This document shows positions 1 through 11,044 of a stretch of 64,000 nucleotides of DNA, piece after piece. Position numbers and translations under genes: made by a program. The DNA is from Volvox africanus. Its lineage: Eukaryota > Chlorophyta > Chlorophyceae > Chlamydomonadales > Volvocaceae. The notes below the pieces were generated by a model, which was given only the letters and a program-made list of their open reading frames with translations, ran no database searches and was not told the origin of the DNA. Where the stretch lies: positions 2,418,001 to 2,482,000 of the forward strand of contig BSDZ01000005.1 in NCBI GenBank assembly GCA_030268105.1. Reading direction: 5' to 3'. Within the stretch, counting starts at the first letter, position 1. The number at the start of each line of letters is the position of its first letter.

Positions 1-3000
1 AAAAGCTGGTTGTCGCCTCATCACACGGCCACCACAAAAGGAGCGCGCTGAAGGCTACCAACGACCGCGGCAGCATCAGCCCTGTGATGGCCTTTATTGG
101 GCCGCATCCCGATAGTGGTACAATGCGACTGATGGTGCAGGGCGTAGAGACCTTGACACCCGGAGGCAGGCCCAAGATCACACTCACCGTGCACCCCGAC
201 ACAACTTTCGTAGGGGCGCACGCCAACATCATGCGCGTGCTGAGACTTGAAGATAGCATTAGCGGTGTTGTGAGTATCGCAAACTGCAGCGTCCATGGGG
301 ATGACGACGCAATATCACACGTAGGCCGGCTTGTCAGGGCTAACTCAGCCGCACCATCCGCGCTGCGTTCCCGAAGCTTTAGTGCTCTGACAGCGCCACA
401 GCCCCGTCTTGGGCCGTCGCCTTCTGGGTTAATGCTTGTCGGTTCTGGGGACGTCCGCCGTGCGGAACTCACGTGCAAAGCTGGTGCCCTGCGCGCGGAG
501 GCCGTTGGCAAAGACTGCAGCTCAGAAGGTGATGCAGAAGGTGATGACTTCAACGGAGCAGTAGGCGATGACGATGATGAAAGTTCGGATGCCCTTATGG
601 CTGAGGCGACGAGTGTTCACCGCCAGGCCACGTCCAAGTCGGAATTCGTGGAGCAATGGGTACGGTCTATTACGCATCAAGCAAGCCTTCATCAGATGGA
701 GCATCAGGAGCAGGAGCGTCGGAGCCGAAAGCAACGTCGCAGCACCAAAAATGCAACGGCAGTCTCCGCTTCAACAGCTGCCGCTGCGCCTGGTGGGCCA
801 CTGCTTCGTGAGGAGAGCAGCCTGTTGACGCTTCCTTTGGCATCGTCAGCAGCTGCAGATGCGGCAATTGAGCCATGGCTACGGACAATAAGCCGCTTGG
901 CTACAGATACAAGGTTGAAGTCAGTTGCAGAGGTGGGAACCTGTGGCGGTACCGAAGGAAACGTAGCAGGTGCGCAGCAGGCCGGATGCAGCCCAAATGT
1001 TGTACAAGAGCGCCAGCGTCGTGCAGCAAGCCGGTTGCTCAGCTTTAAAGGCGCGGGTCCATCAGAACCTGGTGGGGGCGAGTCTCCGCGCAAACCGCCG
1101 GATGTGGTGTCCCATCGAGGAGCCGAGACTACAGAGATATGCACCGATGGGGCCGATGAAGCCGCTAAGAGCGACAAGGGCAGCACTCTTGACGGATCCA
1201 GTGTGGATGACGGAAGCCAAGCGGCGAGCGCTATCTCGAGTAAGTCTGGTGTTATTGGATTAAGGTCACTGGGGGTCATTGGGGATCATTTGAATCCGCA
1301 GGAAACAGGTACGTGGGCGGAATCGCGCGGATTGGAGAAGTAAACCGGCCTGGACCTGCGGTATAACTAGCGCACGTGCACATGCATTCCTTGAATAGGC
1401 TTGGAAAATCCAATACATACGATGCAATCTGCAACTTTGGAAACATCTGCACCTGCATCTGCATCTTGAGGATGCATGATATGATTAAATGTTATACACA
1501 TTTTAACTATACCTAAATACCCGTTTTGGGCAATGTTAAACGGCATTTACAATTGACGTTCGAGCAGGTGCGTGTGCATACATGCATGTGCATTATTATT
1601 ATTATTATTATGGTTACTCCGCCCTTGCGGGCTGGCGTGTATTATGGGGATCTCCGGAATTTTAACCGAGTGGGCACGCGTACCTCAGCGTCTCCATCTG
1701 AGGCCGCTAGAGATCACCTGTTTTTTGGTTAGTTTCCTTACTCTCTACGGCCCCTATCCATGTGCCAGCCCCTTCGGATCTACTGGCATTTAGGTGGGTG
1801 TCAAACCACCCCGCACCATCAGCCCAGTTACTGGCCTCAGATGCGCACTTCACGGGCTATGCGGACTCGGACCCAACTCCGTAGAATCACTATCCAAGCT
1901 GCATTCCCCCTACGCCATTTTGCCCCGACCCAGATTCGAACTGGCGGCTTTGAGGTCGCAAGCTCGGATCCTTAGGGAATGGCCTCGAGAGGCGGATATG
2001 CATGTGCATCCTTCCTTCCTCTCAACTTAGCTGGGTGTCGCGCAATCATGGTACATATACTACGTAGGGTTCTAGCTGTCCTAACAAAAATCGCAAGTGA
2101 TGAAATTGGTGGTTTTAATTCTCACCTACCAGTTTCCCTGCTGGGCTCTCATAATCGCTTGAAGGACGTGTTCGATGTAGTTTGCGACGTTCTTTGTGTG
2201 TTTTCGCTTACTGCGTGCATTCAAATGCAGGTGCGACAGACGCATCTTCAGTTTCAGAGGTGGTAATTGATGCACGGCGTGCCAAGCTGCTCAAGGCCCT
2301 AAACAAGCTGCTTATGGGGCCGGTTCTCATGAAGCACATGGACCGGCTGCGGCTACGAAGCTACTATCTCATGACCCTAATGTTTCTGACGCACTTGATC
2401 GCATATGTGATTATAACCAGCTTAATCAAGAAGCAGTATGCGTAAGTGCGGCGGGCACGCATCACGACGTGTACCGTCACGTACGTATCGACACGTACCA
2501 TATGTAGTTAGGCTGCGGGCCCCACAAGACGGGCGTAGGACGTTTTCGTCGTTCTGCGTTCCGTAGCTTATTCAGTCCAACAGGACAACGTAAACTGACG
2601 TGCATGTATTTGATCCTCGGGAGACGTACGCCCAGCGCACTGTTGCCTACTGCTGGTTGCCGATCCGCAGGAACGTTTACTCGGTGCACAGACAGGCGCT
2701 GGCGATGGATCGGTAAGTTGTTCTACACTTGTGTGTCGTCTACTTTGAAAGCTGCTTCGCGGTCCTGGCTCGACTTAGGTTTACCAAGCAAGTCGTTATG
2801 CCACACCTAGTGTTTGGTTGGTTGAACGCCAGGTCCCAACTGGTGGTGGTACGGACTGTGCTGGGCACGTATTGCGAGCGTGCCAACGTGACCGAGAAGG
2901 TTGCGGGATGCATTTACACCCTCAACACGTCCGTTTCAAGGCTAACCAAAAACTTGCTGCAAATGGAGGAATATCACCGTGAGTCACTGATTTCTGAGAT

Positions 3001-6000
3001 TAGTATGATTCTTAACCATTGAGCTGCAGCACTGCTGTTCCTCTGCATGCATCTATCACTGCGGCATTCGAGTGCTCGGTTGGTGCTGTATGTATTGGTA
3101 GTTGCTAGTTTCGTGCCACGACCGAATGTGGCAGAATTAGATTTGCTTGTCTTTCCCTACCTGGAACGAGAGCTACCAGCATTTTACGTACAGTACCTGG
3201 ATGATAATGCATCGAGTGCCTGCTGTTCCATCCCATTCGTCATTAAGCACGGTGGCAGAGTACATTCATTGTAGCTTCCATTCCGACCGCAGAGGGCGTG
3301 TACCTGGGTTTCGACACAAACAAGATTGCGGAGCCGGCCCAGAACGTGTATGCAGTGTGGACTACGCCAACAATGGATTACCAAGGTAGACCCGTAAATG
3401 CAAATCGGTCCAGATACAGGGTATCATCAGATTTATGGGCAAGATAGACAAACAAAAATGGTACAAGGGTACAAAGAATTCCTGGAAAGGCCTCTCCATC
3501 CATATGCTGGATGCATGCCAATGTCAATGTTGTATATATAACAAAATGAATTATATATATAAGTATCCATTTGGAGAACGCTTCCATTGTCGTTTGGTCG
3601 TGTCGCCATATTGGGCCCCCTGACTCTGTGACAGTGTTCCTGGACACGGCACCGCCGCAAGTGGTCGTTGAGCGGGCGGGCGCTTGGCAGCTAGGCAACC
3701 GGTTTATTGCGGCCGCGCGAGAGGCTGCTTACTGGATGTTGCGGTATAAAGAGAACTTCAAGTACGGCATTACCTGTGTTACATGTCCGCTTCTATAACC
3801 TAAAGCTTGGAAACACGATTACCGCTTAGGAAGTACCACGGCGGTGTATGCACTTTTTTGCAAATATATTGATTGAGACACACGCCTTACTTGCTCCGCC
3901 CTTTACGTAACTGTCTTTGACCCCACCTCACTGCTTGGGTCAGTAATGCGCCATTCCTGGGCAGTTTTGTTGTCGGTATGCCGTACATAATTGGTCCAAC
4001 GTGCTAGGCTAAGCCTTACCACGTGCTCTAACTTCATGAAGGTTCCATCGTATATATGCATTCATCATATCCAATGGCCTGGACTCGCTCTTCAAGGTTT
4101 ACGCCACTAGCCTTGACTACCTAGTGCTGGCGGCATGGGAGAGCGTCCGAGAGCTGCGACAGGGTATGTGCATACCTTAGAACCACGTTTGACGAGAAGG
4201 GAAAGGACCGATTACGTCCAGGCGTCCACTCTGGCGCCACGGTGGCCACTTTGGATACCCTCGCTCAGGTGGAAGTACCCTTGCTTTGGGTAGCCTGCCA
4301 TGCCACCGGTATCGTATCTGGTACATTACTTATGCATACGGGCTTCTGAGGCGCCCACAGATGCAACGCTATTCATTGTGGACAATCCTGCGTCATACCA
4401 AACCGTCCTCTCAGCCTGTGTCCGTCCAGCCGATCTTACAGTGCACATAACAGGGCCTATGTCTGATGGACAAGGACTTCGACGTGAATACTCCAAAACC
4501 AAAGCCTGTGATCTGCAATAGAACCCGCAGTACTCACCTCACGTACTTACGGATCAGCGGGATTCAGCGGAATCCCTCATTCTCAACTGGCAAATTAGAG
4601 TGGCCAACTTTCTATACGGCTGCGTGAACGTAAGCCACGGCCAAAGCCACCTGCACCAAATCCACTGCATACATCGCTGTTATGGACCCGTTACGCACGT
4701 GACTACGTATCCTTCCATGCCGCGCAATGATGTTAGATCGCTCTGCGTGAGCGAATGCAGCACACTTAAGGAATCGTGGGACTAGCTAGGCTTTGAAGGT
4801 CATCCTCGTCCTCACATTGCAATCATCTGCAACACTTTTGGACTCACCCCCGAACCTTTCACTGTACTGCAGATGTACTAATCTTTATGATTGTAGAGGC
4901 GCTGGTCGTTCAGATTATCTGTGCACTTTACGAGTTCTACTTGGTATACCAGCTTGAAGCGGCCCGGGGACCAGGAATGTTGGCACTCGTGGGGTTGCCG
5001 GGGCCCGTGCTGCGCCAGCTGACAGCAGTCGAGATGAAGGTTGGTCGAAACTGTTACGCGTGTAGGTTCTAAAGCTGTACATGTGATGGGCATCCATAGT
5101 GTCGCCTTGGGTCCGTCCCGGGTGGCGAATTGTAACAAATAGACGTGCGTGTGGTTGGACCTACAGGGTTAGTGCGCACCGCTGTTTGGCCCTGCCAGCC
5201 AAGGTCACACATACGAACGCGATCAGCCCAGCAACTGGTATTAACCCGCGTCAGGCATGGCGTAATCGGATACATGACATTATCAGTTTGCACCTAGTTG
5301 CGTTGTGCGGTTACAGGTTTAAGCCTCATCGCATATGCTGCGGTCATGTTATGAAGATATCTTTCGCATATGGATTATGGCTATTATCGCCTTTCGTCTC
5401 GTTGCGTGATTTCGTGCATAGATCGTTAACGACAGTGATGATGAGACCGATGCGGAGGGCAGCTTTACGGGTTCTGAAACCAACATGCGCGATGGAAAAG
5501 GTGGCGGCGGGGGCTCTGTCAAAGAGTCGCAGCAGCAGGCGGTAGCGATCGTGTCCACTGCCGTCGTGGCTGCGCCGTCAGCTGCGGGGACCGTCAAAAG
5601 GAATGGGGCCGAGCTCCATGAAAGAGACATTGAGGCCACCGGAAAGGCCGAATCTGGCGGGCTTGCTGCAGCAGGAGATCAAGGCCAACATGGGACACAA
5701 ACGCACATAGGATCTGGGGAGGTGAGCCCTGTTGCGCTGTCCTGGAGTTCACTTCTAACATGCCAACATGCCTAGTGGCTTCCATGGCTGGGATGTGTGG
5801 TCATCTTCTCACTCCTCAATCCTTACTCTGGATGCTAAAACTTGCCTCCGTTTATGTGCGCTTACTGCTTCCGGGCTATAGGGACGTAGTCTTGGAGGCC
5901 GAACCCTGCGCGCTATGCGCTTCCGTATGTCTCGAAAGAACTCCGCTGGCGGTGAGGGCTCCGTCCAAGGCAACAAGTCATCGTCCTTCCATATCAACGG

Positions 6001-8915
6001 CAAGACGCTTTTGCCGTCGTATGCCAACGTTATAAAATTCACGGTGGGGAACACGATCCTGCAAGAGAGCCATTCAACTCATGTGTCACCATTTCCCTCC
6101 CCCGCTCCATGTGTATTACCATTTGCTCAATGTTAAGTATGATGTATAATGCTACTATGTGAATGCAGCCTTAATGTTGGTTCGTACAGACTGCGCCAGA
6201 GGATGCACTGCGACAGCCAGCAGTGCCTTGCTTTACTGACGTCGCGGGACTGTGTTTGTATGAACCATGGTTCTTAGAGTTTCGGTCGCCCTTCCGGTTT
6301 CTTCGGCGCCCACGATGATATTGAACATCCTGATTGATTAGATTGATTGATTGGCGTTTATTTTTTATTATTAGATTAACATCCCAGCCATGGAACCCAG
6401 TAGGCATGTTGACAAGTCAGTTAGAAGTAAACTTCAGGACAGCGCAACAGGGCTCACCTCCCCAGATCCTATGTGTGTTTGTGTCCCATGTTGGCCTTGA
6501 TCTCCTGCTGCAGCAAGCCCGCCAAATTCGGCCTTTCCGGTGGCCTCAATCTCTTTGATCCGTGTCTATGTGTTTCTGTGCTTGGAACCATCTGAGCCCG
6601 GGTCGCAGGTGCCGTTCCTGGTTTGGATTCTGGCCGTCATTGTGGTGTACGTTATTACGCTGGCGGACCTGAACCGACTGCAGTCACCCCTTGCATCTCT
6701 CAACCTAGCCTCTCGCATTGTGTACCGCTACACCCGCCTGCGCGCCATCGGGGCGGCGTTCGTAACTCAGGACGACTCCGCCTCCAAGGAGTTGTGGCGC
6801 CCGTTGCTGTCTTCCGAGCTGGATATTTTCGAGAGCGAGTATAATGCCCTCATGTATGGTGGCATTCCCAGCTCCATGGTGAGCAGTATGCGCGCATGCA
6901 GCTGCTGCATGGACCGCCGGAGGAAGCACCCATTCCCGTGGATGCTGACCCCATCATGTCGCACCCAGCGCGATGCTCCTATGGCGACACTAGCATCTGC
7001 ACGAAGACGGTTGATGGACCGGAACTCGATTTACTGCGTCCAAGAAACTAGGTTATGCAAGCTCATTTGCAGTTACATGCGACGCGTGCAATGCGTCACC
7101 CATCACCGGGGCCTCAGTTGAATGGCAAGACTGCAATCAACAGTATGTGCAAATTCAGAGAATGATTTCTACCAGGATGCTGATGACATCCAACGTCTCC
7201 ATATCCTTCTCATATTTTCCTGTGTATGCACTTCCGTACAGGACGATAGTGCGTTTCGTCATGAGGTACCGGCCGCCACCTTCCAATCCAATTCTTTTGT
7301 GGGCGTATTCTTCCGCAGCAAGAGCTGCTACCGTTATGACCAGAGCGCCTGCTTCGTCCCAGGAGATCAATATTACGAGGTGGGTCACCGGGCTCCCTGA
7401 TGGTGGTTCAACGTAATATGGCGTCGAATAGGCGCGGGGGGCCTTCCTAAGTGGCCCAACATGCCATACGTGTGGATCTGCTACTGGGTTGAAACATTGG
7501 CTAAGGTTGGCTGTGCGAACCGATTGATAGATGCCTCCACCGACACCGTTATCTTCCTGCTGTCCCCGATACAGCCGCACAGTTCATACATTTGGTAATG
7601 TCATCGGGGGCTGGCCAGCTTGCATATTAAGAAATCCGGTGCCTATCCACGTCTAATCCATGCCTAACACGCAGATCCACAATTCAATGCGCTATACGCA
7701 GATTACCCACAATGGGTTGGACGCCATGGTGAGGCGAATGGTATACGAGGTTAGGCTGCTGTCGCTTGATGACGCGGTGGACGTGACATACAATTCATCG
7801 AGGTAAGTACATGATTGTTGTAACAGGGCGAATGTTATGCCGTTCTGAGGTGTGTATCTGTATATTCTGTTGTGTATGTTCAATAACAAGTCATCGGATG
7901 TTAATCATTGCGTTGGCTCTAGTGAAAAGTGCTGTCACTATACATACTTGGAAATGAGGACCAGGCAAGTTGTACATGCAGCTGCACCCTCGCTCTGCAG
8001 CTCGCTAGTCCAGCCCAGGTGGGACATATTATTCCTGCTGTAATAATCATTAACCACAAATCTTGATTATTAATCATTAATTTTAACTCAATTTTAACTA
8101 TTCATTTATGAATTATTAAATAGGTTATTCCTGCTGCTGCAACAAACACTTGTTGGAGAACTGCCTAACCCCTCTTTGCGCTTGATTCCTTTGGTCGCCT
8201 GCAGATATGCGTTCACATCTATCGTTGGTAAGTCATTCAGTTGCCCATGAGTCAGGGTTAGGTTGGGTGCGATCAACTTGTAAGCACGGCATATACACGA
8301 TCAACTCGCCATGCTGCAAGCCTAGTCGATTCAATCGATGGCGTGACCTAGTTCCGTGAACCATTCCGTTTCGTATTACAGGTGCCAACGATCTGTATGA
8401 GGGGCTGCAGCAGGCAGCTCAGCTGTTCGTCGATTTTTCGATTACACATTACCGCTCCATCATCACTATGCACACAGTAAGTACCAACACCTCACCCTCA
8501 CCTATCCCTGGGTTAACCCGTTTATCGGTGGATGGCCTCATAAAGGGAAAAAGGCCCGCAAACAAATCATCACATATAATAAGGCCTGGGCGTTCTGAGA
8601 GTACGGGAAAACTCAAGCAAGTTTCATCCACACGCCCAGCAATTCGCAGCCGCGCGCATTGAGTTTTTTTTGTGTATGCGGCTGCAGATTTTGCTAGCGG
8701 CGTCTGTTGGGCTTGTGTTGGCATACTTCGCTTTCCTGCTCTGGCCACACATTGGCCGGATGGCGCGAAATGCTGCGAGGCAAAGCGCATTGCTAAGCCT
8801 GGTCCCGCCGGAAATGGACGTTCGGGCGCACGTGCGGGCGATCTTCAAGCTTCGCAGTGCACGCAAAAAGATTTACGGCAGCCGTGCGACGGATGGCGTC
8901 AAACGAGCATCCTAG
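1..8915 (+). CDS. TmcB/TmcC-like multi-pass membrane protein, 3' part of gene
   Basis: Spliced gene open at the left edge. Exons I infer from GT/AG sites and phase: 3-1308, 2231-2441, 2671-2712, 2779-2978, 3141-3187, 3259-3385, 3635-3761, 4042-4163, 4361-about 4423, 4873-5039, 5422-5721, 5882-6043, 6609-6878, 7242-7379, 7702-7802, 8205-8227, 8382-8476, 8688-8915. They chain without a stop to about 1242 residues ending at TAG 8913-8915. Exon 1 is a long Ser/Ala-rich cytosolic stretch that may begin in a PAS-like module. Hydrophobic helices lie in exons 2 (YYLMTLMFLTHLIAYVIITS), 10 (VEALVVQIICALYEFYLVYQ), 13 (PFLVWILAVIVVYVITLAD) and 18 (ILLAASVGLVLAYFAFLLWP), with probably extracellular segments between. 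The order membrane helix, long loop, acidic linker, helix, NGLDAMVRR segment, NDLYEGL segment, last helix matches volvocine TmcB/TmcC-like proteins as I remember them; their function is unknown (sensory or signalling roles are proposed). The ends of exons 5, 6 and 9 are uncertain. Confidence 0.72.
1594..1997 (-). mobile_element. SINE-like element, copy 1, in intron 1 of the TmcB-like gene
   Basis: A 404-bp unit flanked by the same 12-bp direct repeat ATGCATGTGCAT (1582-1593 and 1998-2009), read as a target-site duplication. On the minus strand it begins GCCTCTCGAGGCC, contains GTTCGAATC (a good match to a pol III B box) about 60 bases in, and ends in an (ATA)n tail at 1594-1612. A second, diverged copy lies at 52841-53272. 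Short length, B-box-like sequence, repeat tail and long TSD together point to a tRNA-derived SINE mobilised by a LINE. I cannot assign the parent tRNA and did not find a clear A box. Confidence 0.65.
5621..5796 (+). repeat. Inverted repeat, left arm
   Basis: Reverse complement of 6379-6556 with a handful of mismatches and small indels over about 176 bp. The arm covers the last 101 bases of exon 11 of the TmcB-like gene, its 5' splice site (GTGAGC at 5722) and the first 75 bases of the intron. The pre-mRNA could therefore fold a long duplex enclosing exon 12. Confidence 0.9.
6379..6556 (-). repeat. Inverted repeat, right arm
   Basis: Antisense copy of 5621-5796 located in intron 12, about 50 bases before exon 13. 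It includes an antisense copy of an exon-intron junction, so it came from DNA or unspliced RNA, not from mature mRNA. It is preceded by GATT repeats and a T-rich tract at 6331-6375. Confidence 0.9.
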
Positions 8916-9098
8916 CCCACACGGCGGCTTTATGAAAAGGCAGAAGTTCCGGATGGAATTCTCTGGCATAACCAGGGAACGAGGACAAAAGCGGCTTCAA
9001 TTCATTCAATTTATGCTGGCGGGGGTGCCGACCGAGCCATTGCCGATGGCAATCCATGACAATCCGTCCGTCGCGTATGTATTATGTATATTATATAT

Positions 9099-9136
9099 TA
9101 AATACGTGAAGGCATCGTGATGCCTTCACGTATTTA
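9099..9136. other. Perfect 16-bp hairpin downstream of the TmcB-like gene
   Basis: Arms 9099-9114 and 9121-9136 (TAAATACGTGAAGGCA and its complement) with a 6-base loop, about 185 bases after the stop codon at 8915. It may be a 3' UTR or transcript-end structure. No oligo-T follows it, and a bacterial-type terminator reading is not appropriate here. Confidence 0.6.
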
Positions 9137-11044
9137 GTGTCAAAATTGAAGCATGTCAAGAATATACTTCAATAACAGGAGAATGTTTTGTGAAGTGTCA
9201 CGTCATCGCATGCATGCGTGGACAAGCAAGACGCGTCCCGTGGCGTGCGGGAGTACACGTGGTGGTTGCATCTCATAGGTTGCATACAATATGCATGTCG
9301 ATCTTCCATCATGGACGTCAATAGTGCAGGGGTCATATATTCGCTAGTTTGTGGTAAGACGCTGCTGCATGGTGTAGGTCGAACCCGTGACCCGTCGCCT
9401 CTCGCCTGTACGTACCGTCCGAGGGTTGCTTGCGCTGACCACTCGGCAGGACAACCATATGAATTACATATACGGTACGTGGAACCTGCGCCTGAGCTGG
9501 AAGAGTGCAAACCATTTATGTTCAATTATAACGTAGGCTATGCTGGTTTTCATGGCATCTCGGATGGCTCAATCGAGTAGCAAGTGGGGTATTGGTCTGG
9601 GACGATGTTAGTTGGGGAATGCCTGCTGATGATGCATCCTCCATATGATGTCCAGACGTGTCGGTTTTTTAGCCCCTCGCTACGGTTTTGGGTTAGCACA
9701 CTGCGTTTCAATATTGCCGTCACGTTGTCACTGGTCAGTCACAGATGCTGGTAGGCAAATCGTAACTTGCGTTCTATGGAGCACATTAAACATGTATAGT
9801 TCAATCCGGTTCATATACATGACCCGGAAGACATGCCACGCGGGACAAAAAAAGGCGAAAATGGCTAGGAGAGGCTTGGCTAGTTCCTTTTGAATGCATG
9901 GCTTCCAACGAATCCATAGGTCAGGTTTGACCTCGGCTCTGGGACCTTACTAATCTTCTGTACATGGCTTATTACGGTTTAGCCTTCAAATGTTTTTAGA
10001 AAAGAGCGCGCAAAGCCACTGCGATTCGGTTTCCGTAGGTCGTGTAAGGCCCTCGCGACGTTGATGCACCAGTCGCTTCTAAAGCGCCGCAGTTCTCTGC
10101 CTCCTGCATTCGTCCTTGTCATTGGTGTGTTGTCCCTCTATCGTGTATCTTGCATTCAACCTCAGCTTTTCTTGCGCCCACCCTTCCTCCGCTCTCGTTT
10201 GGGTTTGCATGAAGTCCTTCGTGGTGTAACCAGCCATACTGGGCAGTGGCGGGCGGGGAGGTGTACGATTCGGAGGGGAGCGACCATAGACGGGGACCCC
10301 AAGTGGTTAGCCCTTACCGGGCAACCGGTATAACTGCTTGGGTGCCTCGGATCCGTGTACCGGGTGGAAAACGACACCCTTCCCAACCTGGCGATCTAAC
10401 CAGCTGGACGTGCAGTGAGCAATACGGATTAAAATAAGTTGCGCCCCCCGACAGTGGAAAACCCTGCTACTGGGGAGACTTCGTGATGGACTGGCTAGCT
10501 CGCTGGTTGCTTCACATCAGGAAGCGAAATGCCGCAATCGATCAGACAGCTGCAAGTGGCGCAATGAAAAGAGCATGCTACACAGCACACATCATTAGTC
10601 CCTCAATTGCCTGGGTTCGTAGCCTTTCCAGTCATGCAACTGAGCCAACTATTATTCATCTACAATACAACCCAAGGCCTAATAATGTCGATCTAGCCCT
10701 GACGATAACGCGCACGCCTTGAGTGCATAGTGTGAAGAGCTATGCCTGGCTATGTGCAGAAAGCTTATGCGCAGCAATAGTTGCAGCGTCACGCCTTTTT
10801 TCCTTTCATTACCCACACTCATGCCGCCCGCTTTATCCAAAAGCTTTATCCACCCACCCCTTCAACACCTTTAATAACACAATTCCTTGCGCCCTTCTAA
10901 ATGGCATCAATCAACAAGAAACGTTGGTAGTAGTTGCTCCTGTACAACACAGCACTTTTCATTGCGCTCATCCTTACGATACTCTACTTCCCTTCCAGCT
11001 TCTCACCTCATCCCTCACCACTGTAAAACGATCCTGATGGGTTG
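9137..11044. other. Intergenic region between two convergent genes
   Basis: Lies between the 3' end of the TmcB-like gene (+) and the 3' end of the KUP gene (-). Open frames here (for example 9218-9580 and 10723-11037) have no recognisable domain, no coding-like composition and no convincing splice context. I see no RNA gene or complete mobile element. Confidence 0.5.

Noticed and set aside
5099..5545. 148-codon + frame
   Set aside because: Overlaps exon 11 of the TmcB-like gene in the wrong frame; shadow.
9218..9580. 120-codon + frame between the convergent genes
   Set aside because: No domain, no transcription context, and an equally long antisense frame exists; likely chance.
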